From positions 22,942-86,941 of the forward strand of contig NZ_MRTH01000035.1 in the NCBI RefSeq assembly GCF_001956045.1: a stretch of 64,000 bases of DNA, written 5' to 3'. Position 1 is the first letter of the stretch, and every line of letters begins with the position of its first letter. Below, piece after piece: positions 17,601 to 25,737 of the stretch. Origin of the DNA: Paenibacillus sp. FSL H7-0331 (lineage in GTDB: Bacteria > Bacillota > Bacilli > Paenibacillales > NBRC-103111). The notes beneath the pieces are model-generated. The model was not told the origin of the DNA. It was given only the letters and a program-made list of their open reading frames with translations, and ran no database searches. Both the position numbers and the translations under genes were made by a program.

Positions 17601-18311
17601 ATGAAGAAATTTGACCGTAAATGGAAGGGAAGCGACCGCGGAGACGGCACCGGTCATGACCGGAAGGGCAACCGCAACGACCGCAATGTAGCGCTGGTAT
17701 TGATCGGCGTCGGCATATTTTTGCTTTCCAATAATCATTGGGGCTTTTTCACCGTGCTTGCCATTGTGCTGATCTTTGTCGGTATTCATAAGGTGAGAAA
17801 GTCATCACCCCGCAAGGGCTACATTTTGATGGGGATCGGGCTCGTTATTTTATTAGGCGGTAATTTCTCATTGCTGCTTGCCATTATATTAATATCCTTG
17901 GGATTTTTCTATATTCGTTCGAGGCAGCTGCATCGTGCCGAAAGTTATGTGAAGAAAAGCTTGATCGAGAGTGTGCGTTGGGGGAAAGAGCCATGGGTAT
18001 TGCGCAACAGCTCCATCTGGCATGTCATTGGTGAAGCGAAGATTGATTTGACCTATGCGATCCCTGAACAAAAAGAAGTCACGCTTGTTCTACAGGGAGT
18101 CATCGCAGATCTGGACATTATCGTGCCGGAGGATATGGGGCTGTCAGTCACCTCGTCCGTTATTTTCGGGGAAGCTGTGATTGGACCTAATAAAGAATCA
18201 GGCATTTTAAATAAAACCGTATGGCAAACAGCCAACTTTGAAACGGCGGATACGCAGGTGAAGCTGATGATTTCCTATATTATCGCTGATATTGATATCA
18301 AGATTGTATAG
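17601..18311 (+). CDS. liaF: LiaF-like negative regulator of LiaRS
   Basis: The N-terminus is very basic and hydrophilic (about residues 1-28). It is followed by four membrane segments (VALVLIGVGIFLLS, VLAIVLIFVGIH, ILMGIGLVILLGG, LLLAIILISLGFFYI). The C-terminal half (about 120-236) is a soluble DUF2154-type domain with repeated V-I/L-P-E-like strands (IADLDIIVPEDM, VTSSVIFGEAVIG), as in LiaF. In Firmicutes LiaF keeps the LiaS kinase off in the absence of cell-wall stress. ATG 17601 follows AAAGGAGG. LiaS and LiaR follow. Confidence 0.87.
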   Translation: MKKFDRKWKGSDRGDGTGHDRKGNRNDRNVALVLIGVGIFLLSNNHWGFFTVLAIVLIFVGIHKVRKSSPRKGYILMGIGLVILLGGNFSLLLAIILISLGFFYIRSRQLHRAESYVKKSLIESVRWGKEPWVLRNSSIWHVIGEAKIDLTYAIPEQKEVTLVLQGVIADLDIIVPEDMGLSVTSSVIFGEAVIGPNKESGILNKTVWQTANFETADTQVKLMISYIIADIDIKIV

Positions 18312-18344
18312 AGGAATTGTCCGAATGCTGGGAGGACATGATTA

Positions 18345-19412
18345 ATGGAAAGGCACAATAAACGGCTGACCAATATGATGTGGCGAAGCATGGGTGAGTC
18401 GATTGGGCTCAGCCTTGTTTTGTTTGGCGTTATTGTGTATTTCCTGATTCATTATGGATATCTCAAAGAGTTCACTTCTTGGAGTGAAGGGATTCAGATG
18501 AGCCTGACCCTGATTCTCATCGTTGTTACCATCGGCGGTGTATATGGCATCTGGTACAGTGGCAAGATGAAATCCCGACTGGAGCAGCTTGGCGAGGTCA
18601 TGCTCGCACTGGAAAAGGGAAATCTGACACGCACCGTTCCCCCGCTTGGTGAGGATGAAATTGGACGGCTCGGAGAGCAGCTTAACGAGATAACGAAAAA
18701 ATGGGAAGAACAGGTCAGCTCGCTGCAGCGGCTTTCCAATAACAATGCGCAGCTTGCGCAAAAGGCCAAATATTCGGCAATTGTTGAAGAGCGACAGCGG
18801 TTGGCGAGAGAGCTGCATGATGCGGTCAGTCAACAGCTGTTCGCAATCTCGATGACGGCAACGGCCGTTGGACGCACACTGGATAAGGATTTTGACAAAG
18901 CTCAGCGACAAATATATTTGATTGAGGAAATGGCATCAGTCGCACAATCGGAAATGCGTGCGCTGCTGCTGCATCTGCGGCCCGTTCATTTGGAAGGCAA
19001 ACGGCTGGCAGAGGGCTTGGTCGAGCTGCTGGATGAGCTAGCGGCCAAGGTGCCAATGGAAATCGTGGGAGAGCTGACGGACGATATCTATCTGCCTAAG
19101 GGTATAGAGGATCACCTGTTCCGTATTGTTCAGGAAGCGATGTCGAATGCGCTGCGGCATTCCAAAGCGACACGTCTGGAGGTACGGCTCACGCAGTCAT
19201 CAACAGAAAGTATTCGTTTGCTTATCCGAGATGACGGAATCGGCTTTGATCTGGATGTGAAGAAGCATGCTTCTTATGGCATTATGACCATGAAAGAGCG
19301 TGTGAACGAAATCGGTGGTTCCTTGAATCTGATTACGGCACCGGGTAAGGGTACGCGGATTGATATTCGGGTTCCAATTATAGCGGAAGGAGTGGAAGAG
19401 CTTGGAGAATGA
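18345..19412 (+). CDS. liaS: LiaS-type sensor histidine kinase
   Basis: This is a 355-residue NarX/LiaS-type kinase. Two membrane segments (about 18-33 and 48-66) flank a short outer loop, as in intramembrane-sensing kinases. A HAMP-like linker and coiled coil follow, then the HisKA_3 motif ERQRLARELHDAVSQQL with His at about 158. The C-terminal ATPase has EAMSNALRHSKA and DDGIGFD. The last 11 nt overlap the start of liaR. It should respond to envelope damage together with LiaF. Confidence 0.92.
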   Translation: MERHNKRLTNMMWRSMGESIGLSLVLFGVIVYFLIHYGYLKEFTSWSEGIQMSLTLILIVVTIGGVYGIWYSGKMKSRLEQLGEVMLALEKGNLTRTVPPLGEDEIGRLGEQLNEITKKWEEQVSSLQRLSNNNAQLAQKAKYSAIVEERQRLARELHDAVSQQLFAISMTATAVGRTLDKDFDKAQRQIYLIEEMASVAQSEMRALLLHLRPVHLEGKRLAEGLVELLDELAAKVPMEIVGELTDDIYLPKGIEDHLFRIVQEAMSNALRHSKATRLEVRLTQSSTESIRLLIRDDGIGFDLDVKKHASYGIMTMKERVNEIGGSLNLITAPGKGTRIDIRVPIIAEGVEELGE

Positions 19413-20055
19413 GGAAGAGGCAATAAAAGTATTGCTGGTGGATGATCACGAGATGGTGCGAATCGGTCTTGCTGCTGTGTTGAGCACGGAGGACGACATT
19501 GAGGTAGTTGGTGAAGCCAGCAATGGTGCGGAAGGGATTCGTCTGGCACAAGAGTATAAGCCGGATGTGGTTCTGATGGATCTTGTCATGGAAGGTATGG
19601 ATGGAATTGAAACAACGAAGCAACTGCTCAAGCTGTATCCCGATTGTAAGGTTGTTGTGCTGACTAGCTTTCTGGATGATGAGAAGATGTATCCTGTTAT
19701 TGAAGCGGGCGCTTTCAGCTATTTATTGAAAACATCACGCGCGGCAGAGGTGGCGCAGGCGATACGTGCTGCGGTCAAGGGACAATCTATTCTTGAATCT
19801 CAGGTCGCTTCAAAAATTATGAACCGCTTCCGGCAACCGAAGCCTGTCGCCCCGGCCCACGATGAACTGACGGAACGCGAGATGGAGGTACTGCGGCTTA
19901 TTGCATCCGGGCGGTCGAATCAGGACGTTGCAGACGAGCTGTTTATCGGGATCAAAACGGTTAAATTCCATGTGACGAACATCTTGGCCAAGCTCGGTGT
20001 CGAGGATCGTACACAAGCAGCCATCTACGCGTTCAAGAACGGATTGGCTGAATAA
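19402..20055 (+). CDS. liaR: LiaR-type response regulator
   Basis: This is a NarL/LuxR-type regulator of 217 residues. The receiver domain has the acidic pair at 14-15, the phosphorylation site Asp60 in VVLMDLVMEG, and a conserved Lys in LLKTS near 110. The C-terminal LuxR helix-turn-helix includes LTEREMEVLRLIASGRSNQ and FIGIKTVKFHVTNIL. TTG 19402 lies about 9 nt after AAGGAG and overlaps liaS by 11 nt. It probably activates the liaI-pspA-pspC-liaH unit, but no binding site could be assigned with confidence. Confidence 0.92.
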   Translation: MENEEEAIKVLLVDDHEMVRIGLAAVLSTEDDIEVVGEASNGAEGIRLAQEYKPDVVLMDLVMEGMDGIETTKQLLKLYPDCKVVVLTSFLDDEKMYPVIEAGAFSYLLKTSRAAEVAQAIRAAVKGQSILESQVASKIMNRFRQPKPVAPAHDELTEREMEVLRLIASGRSNQDVADELFIGIKTVKFHVTNILAKLGVEDRTQAAIYAFKNGLAE

Positions 20056-20274
20056 GCATTGTCTCAAATCCTCGAATATACGGAACAGCTTCTGCTCCCC
20101 TACATACGTGCTCCAAGAATCCATGAATGGTCAACAACGTAGGACTGCTCTTGTATCAAGAGCTATGAACAAGCTGATTGTCGCAGGAATGCAGCCATTG
20201 ACAATCAGTTCGACATGCACCGATTTGGCTAGATGCCCATATGCTATAGGCGACTAACCATATGAGGTGCTGAG

Positions 20275-22770
20275 ATGATGATGAATGAAACACAGACGAA
20301 TCAGCTGATCCGGGCGTATGCCGGCCAAGCTGCGCAATCGCTGACTGTAGACCCGAACTCTTCTCGTCCCGTATCTATTGCGGTCGATCTGGATGGGGAT
20401 GGGATCCCCGAAATAGCCTATGCTTACAAGATAAACGGTGAGAATGGAGTAACAATATTCAAGCAGTTGGGGAATGAATGGAGACCCATTGCCTATCTGA
20501 AAGGCCCTGGCTATGAGGTAAGCCTGCTTACTGCTGCACCAGTGACCAGTCGTGACCGCAGCAATTTGATTGTCGGCTGGCAGATCGGCTCGATTTGGTC
20601 AAAGTTGTCTGTTTATGAATGGACAGCTCAAGGCTTCAAGGATGTAGCTCCAACTGATATGGACTACAGCTATGTGGAAATCGAGGATATGCCGGGACGG
20701 TATGGCTGGGATGGGTTGAGTGAAATTGCGCTGTGGATCCACGATACGGGCGAAGCGTACAAGGTTGAGGTGCTTAGATGGCACAATGGCGAGTTCACGA
20801 GTGCATGGGATGTGTATCCTTATTACTTTCAAAGGGTAGTCCGCTACTATGAGGCATTAACTAACGAGCATCCCGATTATGCGTTCTATTGGTACTATTT
20901 GGCGGATGCACAGTATAAAGCCGATATGCCTGAAGCCGCGGCTGTATCACTGGATAAAACAATCAGCTTGAAGCCTTCTTACCCTACTCCAGACATGCTG
21001 TTGGATCTGCAGAAGCTAATTCAGCTTGAGCAGGCTAAGCAGGCGGATGATACGCGTGCAACCTCATTGTTTCCCGCCTCATTGCAAACGATCGATGGTA
21101 CGGAGTGGGGTTATATCAACGATAGGGGCGAATGGGTCATCAAACCCCAGTATGAGTATGCTGCACAATTTCAGAGCAATGGTTATGCGGTTGTGCAGGT
21201 AAACGGCCATAGCGGGATGATTGACCTTACGGGCAGGCAGGTTGTCCCCCCTGTATGGGATTCCATCAGTTCCTATTCTGAAGGACGCGCTATTGTTATC
21301 GACAAGCAGGGCTTTAAGGTCATGGATGAGAACGGTCAAATTGTTACAGACAAAGCCTACAGCTATATTGCTCCCTACCATAATGAGCGAGCTGTGTTCG
21401 CGAATGTGAACACGGTTAACCCAGACAGCCAACGCTATGGTTATCTGGATTTGCAGGGTCATGAGGTCATAGCTCCGCAGTATGAGGATGCAGGAGACTT
21501 TCATGAAGGCAAGGCCGTTGTTAAGCTGAAGAAGAAGTCATATAGCTTGATCGACAGGGATGGAGCACGCCTCTCATCGTATCCTTATGCGTATGTGGGT
21601 GCATTGGGAGATGGACTGCTGCCTTTTCAGAAGGAATCCTCAGGTAAATTTGGATACATCAATGAACGCGGCAAAATCATTATTTCACCACAGTATAGAA
21701 CTGCCTTGCCTTTTGAGGATAAGAGGGCAATCGTGGATATTTCCGAGGACTACACTTCACAATACGGCCTAATCGATCGTGATGCCAACTTTGAAATTAA
21801 GCCTGAATATAACATGATTCGTACGCTGGGGGAACAAAGGGTTGCGATCGGGCAAGCCATTGATCCCAAACGGCCATATATCGGCTCTAAATATGCCATT
21901 GCCGATCTGTTTGGCAAGCGGCTCACGGAGTTTGTGTATACGGATATATCCGAGTTCAAGGACGGGCTTGCTTCCGTCACGGATGGTGACCATACTTATT
22001 TTATCGATCCAAGCGGCAAACCCGCGGAGGGCTTTCCACATTTGGAGGGAAGTGGCACCCTGGTCTGGATGAAGCCGCTCATTCAAGTGAATATCGATCA
22101 AAGGTTGTCGTACGTGGACCGCAGGGGGCATGTCGTATGGCAGCAAAATACGGTGATCCCGCTGCGTTCCCCGTATCGTGTCAGGGAACTTAAGTATAAA
22201 CCGAATAAAGACTATCTGGTGTACTATCCACAGATAGAAGGAATGAGTTCCCAGATCGCACAAACACAAGTGAACGAGAAGCTGAAGCAGCTATCACAAG
22301 TGAAGCCGGTACCTGCTGATACTCAGCTTGATTACAGTTATAGTGGTGATTTTAACGTCTCATTTTTTAAGAAAAATTTGTTGCAGCTTCAGCTGAATGG
22401 TTACAATTTTCCGTTCGGCGCGGCGCATGGGATGCCTACAAAGCTGTATACACCTATTAATTTGATGAATGGACGGATCTATGAGCTGAAGGATCTGTTT
22501 AAGCCAGACAGTGATTACGTCTCGGTGCTTAGTGACATTGTAGGACAGCAAATTAAGCAGGACCCGCAATATTCGTATGTATTCCCGGATACTTACAAGG
22601 GGATCAAGGCGGATCAGCCGTTCTATGTTTCGGAGCATGCGCTGCATCTGTATTTTTATCCCTACGATATTGCGCCCTATGTGGCGGGTTTTCCGACATT
22701 CAAAATTCCTTTTTCCAGCATCATGAATTTGATTGCAGTCAACGGCGAGTTTTGGCGGGCTTTTCACTAA
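20275..22770 (+). CDS. WG-repeat protein with DUF4163/DUF3298-like C-terminus
   Basis: This is an 831-residue protein of three parts. Residues 1-270 include an FG-GAP-like calcium-type loop (DLDGDGIPEIAYAYK) and a TPR-like stretch. From about residue 278 there are roughly nine WG beta repeats, for example WGYINDRGEWVIKPQYE, YGYLDLQGHEVIAPQYE and FGYINERGKIIISPQY. The last 170 residues resemble the DUF4163/DUF3298 pair known from RsiV and secreted Bacillus proteins (PFGAAHGMP, then YELKDLFKPDSDY). No signal peptide or membrane segment is visible, although the C-terminal families are usually extracytoplasmic. The start has ATG repeated, at 20275 and 20278; GAGGTGCTGAG lies upstream. Function unknown; probably a large binding or scaffold protein. 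Confidence 0.85.
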   Translation: MMMNETQTNQLIRAYAGQAAQSLTVDPNSSRPVSIAVDLDGDGIPEIAYAYKINGENGVTIFKQLGNEWRPIAYLKGPGYEVSLLTAAPVTSRDRSNLIVGWQIGSIWSKLSVYEWTAQGFKDVAPTDMDYSYVEIEDMPGRYGWDGLSEIALWIHDTGEAYKVEVLRWHNGEFTSAWDVYPYYFQRVVRYYEALTNEHPDYAFYWYYLADAQYKADMPEAAAVSLDKTISLKPSYPTPDMLLDLQKLIQLEQAKQADDTRATSLFPASLQTIDGTEWGYINDRGEWVIKPQYEYAAQFQSNGYAVVQVNGHSGMIDLTGRQVVPPVWDSISSYSEGRAIVIDKQGFKVMDENGQIVTDKAYSYIAPYHNERAVFANVNTVNPDSQRYGYLDLQGHEVIAPQYEDAGDFHEGKAVVKLKKKSYSLIDRDGARLSSYPYAYVGALGDGLLPFQKESSGKFGYINERGKIIISPQYRTALPFEDKRAIVDISEDYTSQYGLIDRDANFEIKPEYNMIRTLGEQRVAIGQAIDPKRPYIGSKYAIADLFGKRLTEFVYTDISEFKDGLASVTDGDHTYFIDPSGKPAEGFPHLEGSGTLVWMKPLIQVNIDQRLSYVDRRGHVVWQQNTVIPLRSPYRVRELKYKPNKDYLVYYPQIEGMSSQIAQTQVNEKLKQLSQVKPVPADTQLDYSYSGDFNVSFFKKNLLQLQLNGYNFPFGAAHGMPTKLYTPINLMNGRIYELKDLFKPDSDYVSVLSDIVGQQIKQDPQYSYVFPDTYKGIKADQPFYVSEHALHLYFYPYDIAPYVAGFPTFKIPFSSIMNLIAVNGEFWRAFH

Positions 22771-22799
22771 ATGAAAAGGATAAGGAAAGGGATATGGAC

Positions 22800-22839
22800 G
22801 CAGCTCCTTGCCTAATGGCAGGCGGGCTGTATTTTTTTT
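22800..22839 (+). terminator. Terminator after the WG-repeat gene
   Basis: An imperfect GC-rich stem around CTTGCC-TAAT-GGCAGG with outer GCAGC/GGCTG is followed by eight T residues. Confidence 0.8.
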
Positions 22840-22907
22840 GTAAAAAATGAAAGGAAATACGCCTGAGCTGCGTCTATATAGTGTAGAGAATGTTGTGGAG
22901 GTCGATT

Positions 22908-23477
22908 ATGGATGATCAGTTGAACGACGAAGCGCTGATCAAAGAAGTGCTTCAAGGTGGCAAGGAAGCTTTCGCGTTCCTTGTAAACCGGTATAAAGAC
23001 CGAGTGTATGGGCTGCTTAGAGGTATGGGTGCGCAGCAGCAGGATGCACAGGATTTGACTCAGGAGGCATTCATCAAAGCGTATCGCAGCTTATCCTCCC
23101 ACCACATTGAACGCAGCTTTGCTTCATGGTTGTATACGATCGCTGCCAATTTACTGAGAGATTCATGGAGGCGCAGACAGGCTGATATTTCCTACGGACA
23201 CAACCTGAATGCGCATGAACATATGGAGTGCCCTGAGGCTATGTATTTGCAAATGGAGAAAAGACTGGAAATTCATGATATGCTGCTGGGTTTATCCCCA
23301 CAACACCGAATGGTGCTGCTGCTTAGATACACAAATGATCTGAGCTACGAGGAAATTGGGGTCATACTGGACATACCCGTTAGTAAGGTGCAGAACGATC
23401 TGCATCGTGCCAAGAAAAAAATGAAGCAGTTGCTGAAGGACAAGGAGGTGCACGTCCATGAGATGTTGGAGCGTTGA
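22908..23477 (+). CDS. ECF sigma factor, second copy
   Basis: This is a 189-residue ECF sigma factor. Region 2 shows FLVNRYKDRVYGLL and AQDLTQEAFIKAYRSL, and region 4 shows LLLRYTNDLSYEEIGVIL and VSKVQNDLHRAKKKMK. ATG 22908 is preferred over an in-frame TTG at 22890 because GTGGAGG lies about 8 nt before it. Its end overlaps the next gene by 20 nt. That gene encodes a zinc-finger/DUF4179 anti-sigma factor, and a small sigma-like protein completes the group. Confidence 0.92.
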   Translation: MDDQLNDEALIKEVLQGGKEAFAFLVNRYKDRVYGLLRGMGAQQQDAQDLTQEAFIKAYRSLSSHHIERSFASWLYTIAANLLRDSWRRRQADISYGHNLNAHEHMECPEAMYLQMEKRLEIHDMLLGLSPQHRMVLLLRYTNDLSYEEIGVILDIPVSKVQNDLHRAKKKMKQLLKDKEVHVHEMLER

Positions 23478-25338
23478 GGAAGCAGATCTATATCTGGCCA
23501 GCTGTAATGTACATAAAAGCACTCATAAAGCTTGTTTACAAGGTAGTGGATTCAAGGGTGTACCCGTGTTCCTCGAAGAAATTCAGCAGCATCTAAACAG
23601 CTGTACGACCTGCCGAATGCGGTTGGAAGAATGTCGGATGGAGCAGTCGCAATGGACAGATCAGTTGTTTCCCCGAGAGGATGCGCTGCCAGGTTCATTT
23701 ACAGCAGATCTGATGGCCAAATTAGATGATGTGGCACTGACGACGGTATACTCAGAGAGTAGGCCACGAACCGCTTTTGTCCGCACGGAAGCTGAATCAG
23801 CAACACAGCCGGAATTGTTGCTGGATGATCAGGAGTCATATTCCGATCCGCTGTCGATATCCATGACGAGCACCACTCTGAGCATGCAAAAGCAACACTC
23901 CGATCAGCCATCGATATCTGTAGGGAACAGTCAGGACTCGCAGTTCAGCCAAGCGCGTCTTCCACGGTGGAGCCGTTGGCTTTCCATTCGCAATCAGAAA
24001 TGGGCATTCACGACGGCTGCATTGATCCTTCTTATATCCAGTACTCTGGCAGTCATGGCGTCTCCGTCCTTAGCGGAATATGTCCGTTCCTTATTTGCGC
24101 CTGATGTTGTCGATTACGGGCTCTTAAAGTCTCAGGAGCTTGGTTTGGTCAATAATCCCAATATTAAGGTCAAGGATCAAGGGTACACGATGGAGATCAA
24201 CGAGGTGGTAGCGGATTCGACAAGAGTCGTTATGGCGTTAAAGCTGACAGGACCCGATGGTATGCCCAATCATAATATGCTGGAGCTAAGCGGCCCCAAT
24301 GAGATACAGATAACGGACCGTAATGGGAATAAGCTCGGAGAACTGTATGATATCGGCATGACCTCACAAATGTATGTACTTGTAGCCCATTTTCCGCAGG
24401 AAATACAAGCTGATGAATTGATGATCCAGGCAACCATTTCCAGGTTGGGTAGTGACATACAACGAATCCCTTATATTCAGGGAAAATGGAGCTTTGCGTT
24501 TAATGTGAACCTGAAGCAGGCTAAGGCTTTGACTACGGTACAGCCTTTGAACCAATCGTATACAACGGAGAACGGTATGACTATTCGTATGAAACGGCTG
24601 GTACGAACTCCAAGCGGGGTCAGGCTTGATCTGGATACCGAGCTATCGGCGGCTGCCGCAGAGCGTTCACCAGCAAGACTGAGGGAAAGAGAGCAGCTGA
24701 TGTTCCATTTTGAAGACGAGAGCGGGGAAGAGATTCACAGTGTGATGAGCACGAAATTTCCGCATAAGGACAGTTTATTGACCGCATCCAAAATAAAGGA
24801 TCCCACAGCTCATATCATGCATTGGTCTTATTCGTTCAAATATTTACCCGCAGAAAGCTATGTACGGTTCGTATGGGACGGTTACATACTCCCGGAAATA
24901 ACGGAGGAAAGACTAGACTTTGTTCCTGATGATTTGTTTGCGCATCCTGCAATTTTCCATCATGAGGGGGACGAGCTGCGCTTGACAGGCTTTGAAATGG
25001 ATGATGCACCTGATCCAAGGGAGAACAGAAAAGAAGCGGTATTACGGGTTCAAGGCATATTCAAAAACAATTTTACTGGCGATGAGTGGGTGGTCAAGGA
25101 TGCAGACGGTATCGAGTATCCGGTTCATTACCGCGGAGGCTCATCAGCTTTTGATGGCGTTGTGACATTAGGGAATGAGTTTCCTGGTAAGGACTATGCG
25201 TTTCGAATTCCTGCGCTTCAGCGGATTCCGGAAAAGCTGACCTTAATACGCAAGGTGATAGACAGAAAGTATCCAGAACCACCCGTCTCAGGTTGGTCTT
25301 TTACCATAAATGAAGGAGGCAGAGCCAATGGCCGCTAG
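23458..25338 (+). CDS. Anti-sigma factor with zinc finger and DUF4179-type domain
   Basis: This is a 626-residue membrane protein and the expected inhibitor of the sigma factor just upstream. A zinc-finger motif QQHLNSCTTCRMRLEEC at about residues 44-60 keeps the His-Cys-Cys pattern. A variable, serine-rich stretch follows to about 175. One membrane helix lies near 182-200 (FTTAALILLISSTLAVMA). The large outer region begins YVRSLFAPDVVDYGLL and contains beta-rich domains typical of DUF4179 anti-sigma factors. ATG 23458 follows AAGGAGG and is inside the end of the sigma gene, so translation is coupled. The zinc finger is set further in than usual because of an unusual first 40 residues with two extra Cys. 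Confidence 0.88.
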   Translation: MRCWSVEEADLYLASCNVHKSTHKACLQGSGFKGVPVFLEEIQQHLNSCTTCRMRLEECRMEQSQWTDQLFPREDALPGSFTADLMAKLDDVALTTVYSESRPRTAFVRTEAESATQPELLLDDQESYSDPLSISMTSTTLSMQKQHSDQPSISVGNSQDSQFSQARLPRWSRWLSIRNQKWAFTTAALILLISSTLAVMASPSLAEYVRSLFAPDVVDYGLLKSQELGLVNNPNIKVKDQGYTMEINEVVADSTRVVMALKLTGPDGMPNHNMLELSGPNEIQITDRNGNKLGELYDIGMTSQMYVLVAHFPQEIQADELMIQATISRLGSDIQRIPYIQGKWSFAFNVNLKQAKALTTVQPLNQSYTTENGMTIRMKRLVRTPSGVRLDLDTELSAAAAERSPARLREREQLMFHFEDESGEEIHSVMSTKFPHKDSLLTASKIKDPTAHIMHWSYSFKYLPAESYVRFVWDGYILPEITEERLDFVPDDLFAHPAIFHHEGDELRLTGFEMDDAPDPRENRKEAVLRVQGIFKNNFTGDEWVVKDADGIEYPVHYRGGSSAFDGVVTLGNEFPGKDYAFRIPALQRIPEKLTLIRKVIDRKYPEPPVSGWSFTINEGGRANGR

Positions 25339-25624
25339 TTCCAGACCTTCCATACTCGACACGGTAATTCCGTTGACAGCTCATGAAAAGGTAACGATAC
25401 TGCGTGCCTATGAGTGCAGCTGCTATCAAATTACATGGTTTATGCTGCGGGATGAGAAGCAGGCTATCCATGCCGCCAAGCATATTTTATTGAAATTATA
25501 TACACATGAAGAATGGTTTTATATGGAGGATGCCGCCCGACTGGCTGAAGTCAAACATGCGGCGTTGAACTATTCGTTGGAATGCCGGAAAAAAGCGATA
25601 GGTAACGTCCTTCCCAAGACGTAA
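25328..25624 (+). CDS. Small protein resembling sigma-70 region 2
   Basis: This 98-residue protein overlaps the end of the anti-sigma gene (ATG 25328, AAGGAGG 7 nt upstream). The middle reads LRAYECSCYQITWFMLRDE, then QAIHAAKHILLKLYTHEEWF and AALNYSLECRKKAI. The order and spacing match ECF region 2: the Y-x(3)-YQI helix, the D-E-x(2)-A-x-HAAKxILLKL helix and the R-N-L-x(4)-RRK-like helix. No region 4 follows. It may be a sigma fragment that binds the anti-sigma factor or core RNA polymerase, or a truncated duplicate. I do not recognise a named family, and the region-2 reading is by eye. It ends just before a strong bidirectional terminator. Confidence 0.75.
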   Translation: MAASSRPSILDTVIPLTAHEKVTILRAYECSCYQITWFMLRDEKQAIHAAKHILLKLYTHEEWFYMEDAARLAEVKHAALNYSLECRKKAIGNVLPKT

Positions 25625-25659
25625 TTGATTCTGATATGGTTTAGCGTGTGCGGAAAACC

Positions 25660-25708
25660 ACAAAGAAGGCTTAACACCACATTCATCGTGGTGTCGAGCC
25701 TTCTTTGT
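25660..25708. terminator. Bidirectional terminator between convergent genes
   Basis: A long stem has arms ACAAAGAAGGCT and AGCCTTCTTTGT plus an inner ACACCAC/GTGGTGT. It serves the sigma operon from the left and the FliD-like gene from the right. Confidence 0.85.
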
Positions 25709-25737
25709 ATGCATCCAGAATGCCATATATCTTAAGA

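Noticed and set aside
19997..20257. 86-codon frame after liaR
   Set aside because: It starts inside liaR out of frame, has no ribosome site, and its sequence shows no domain.
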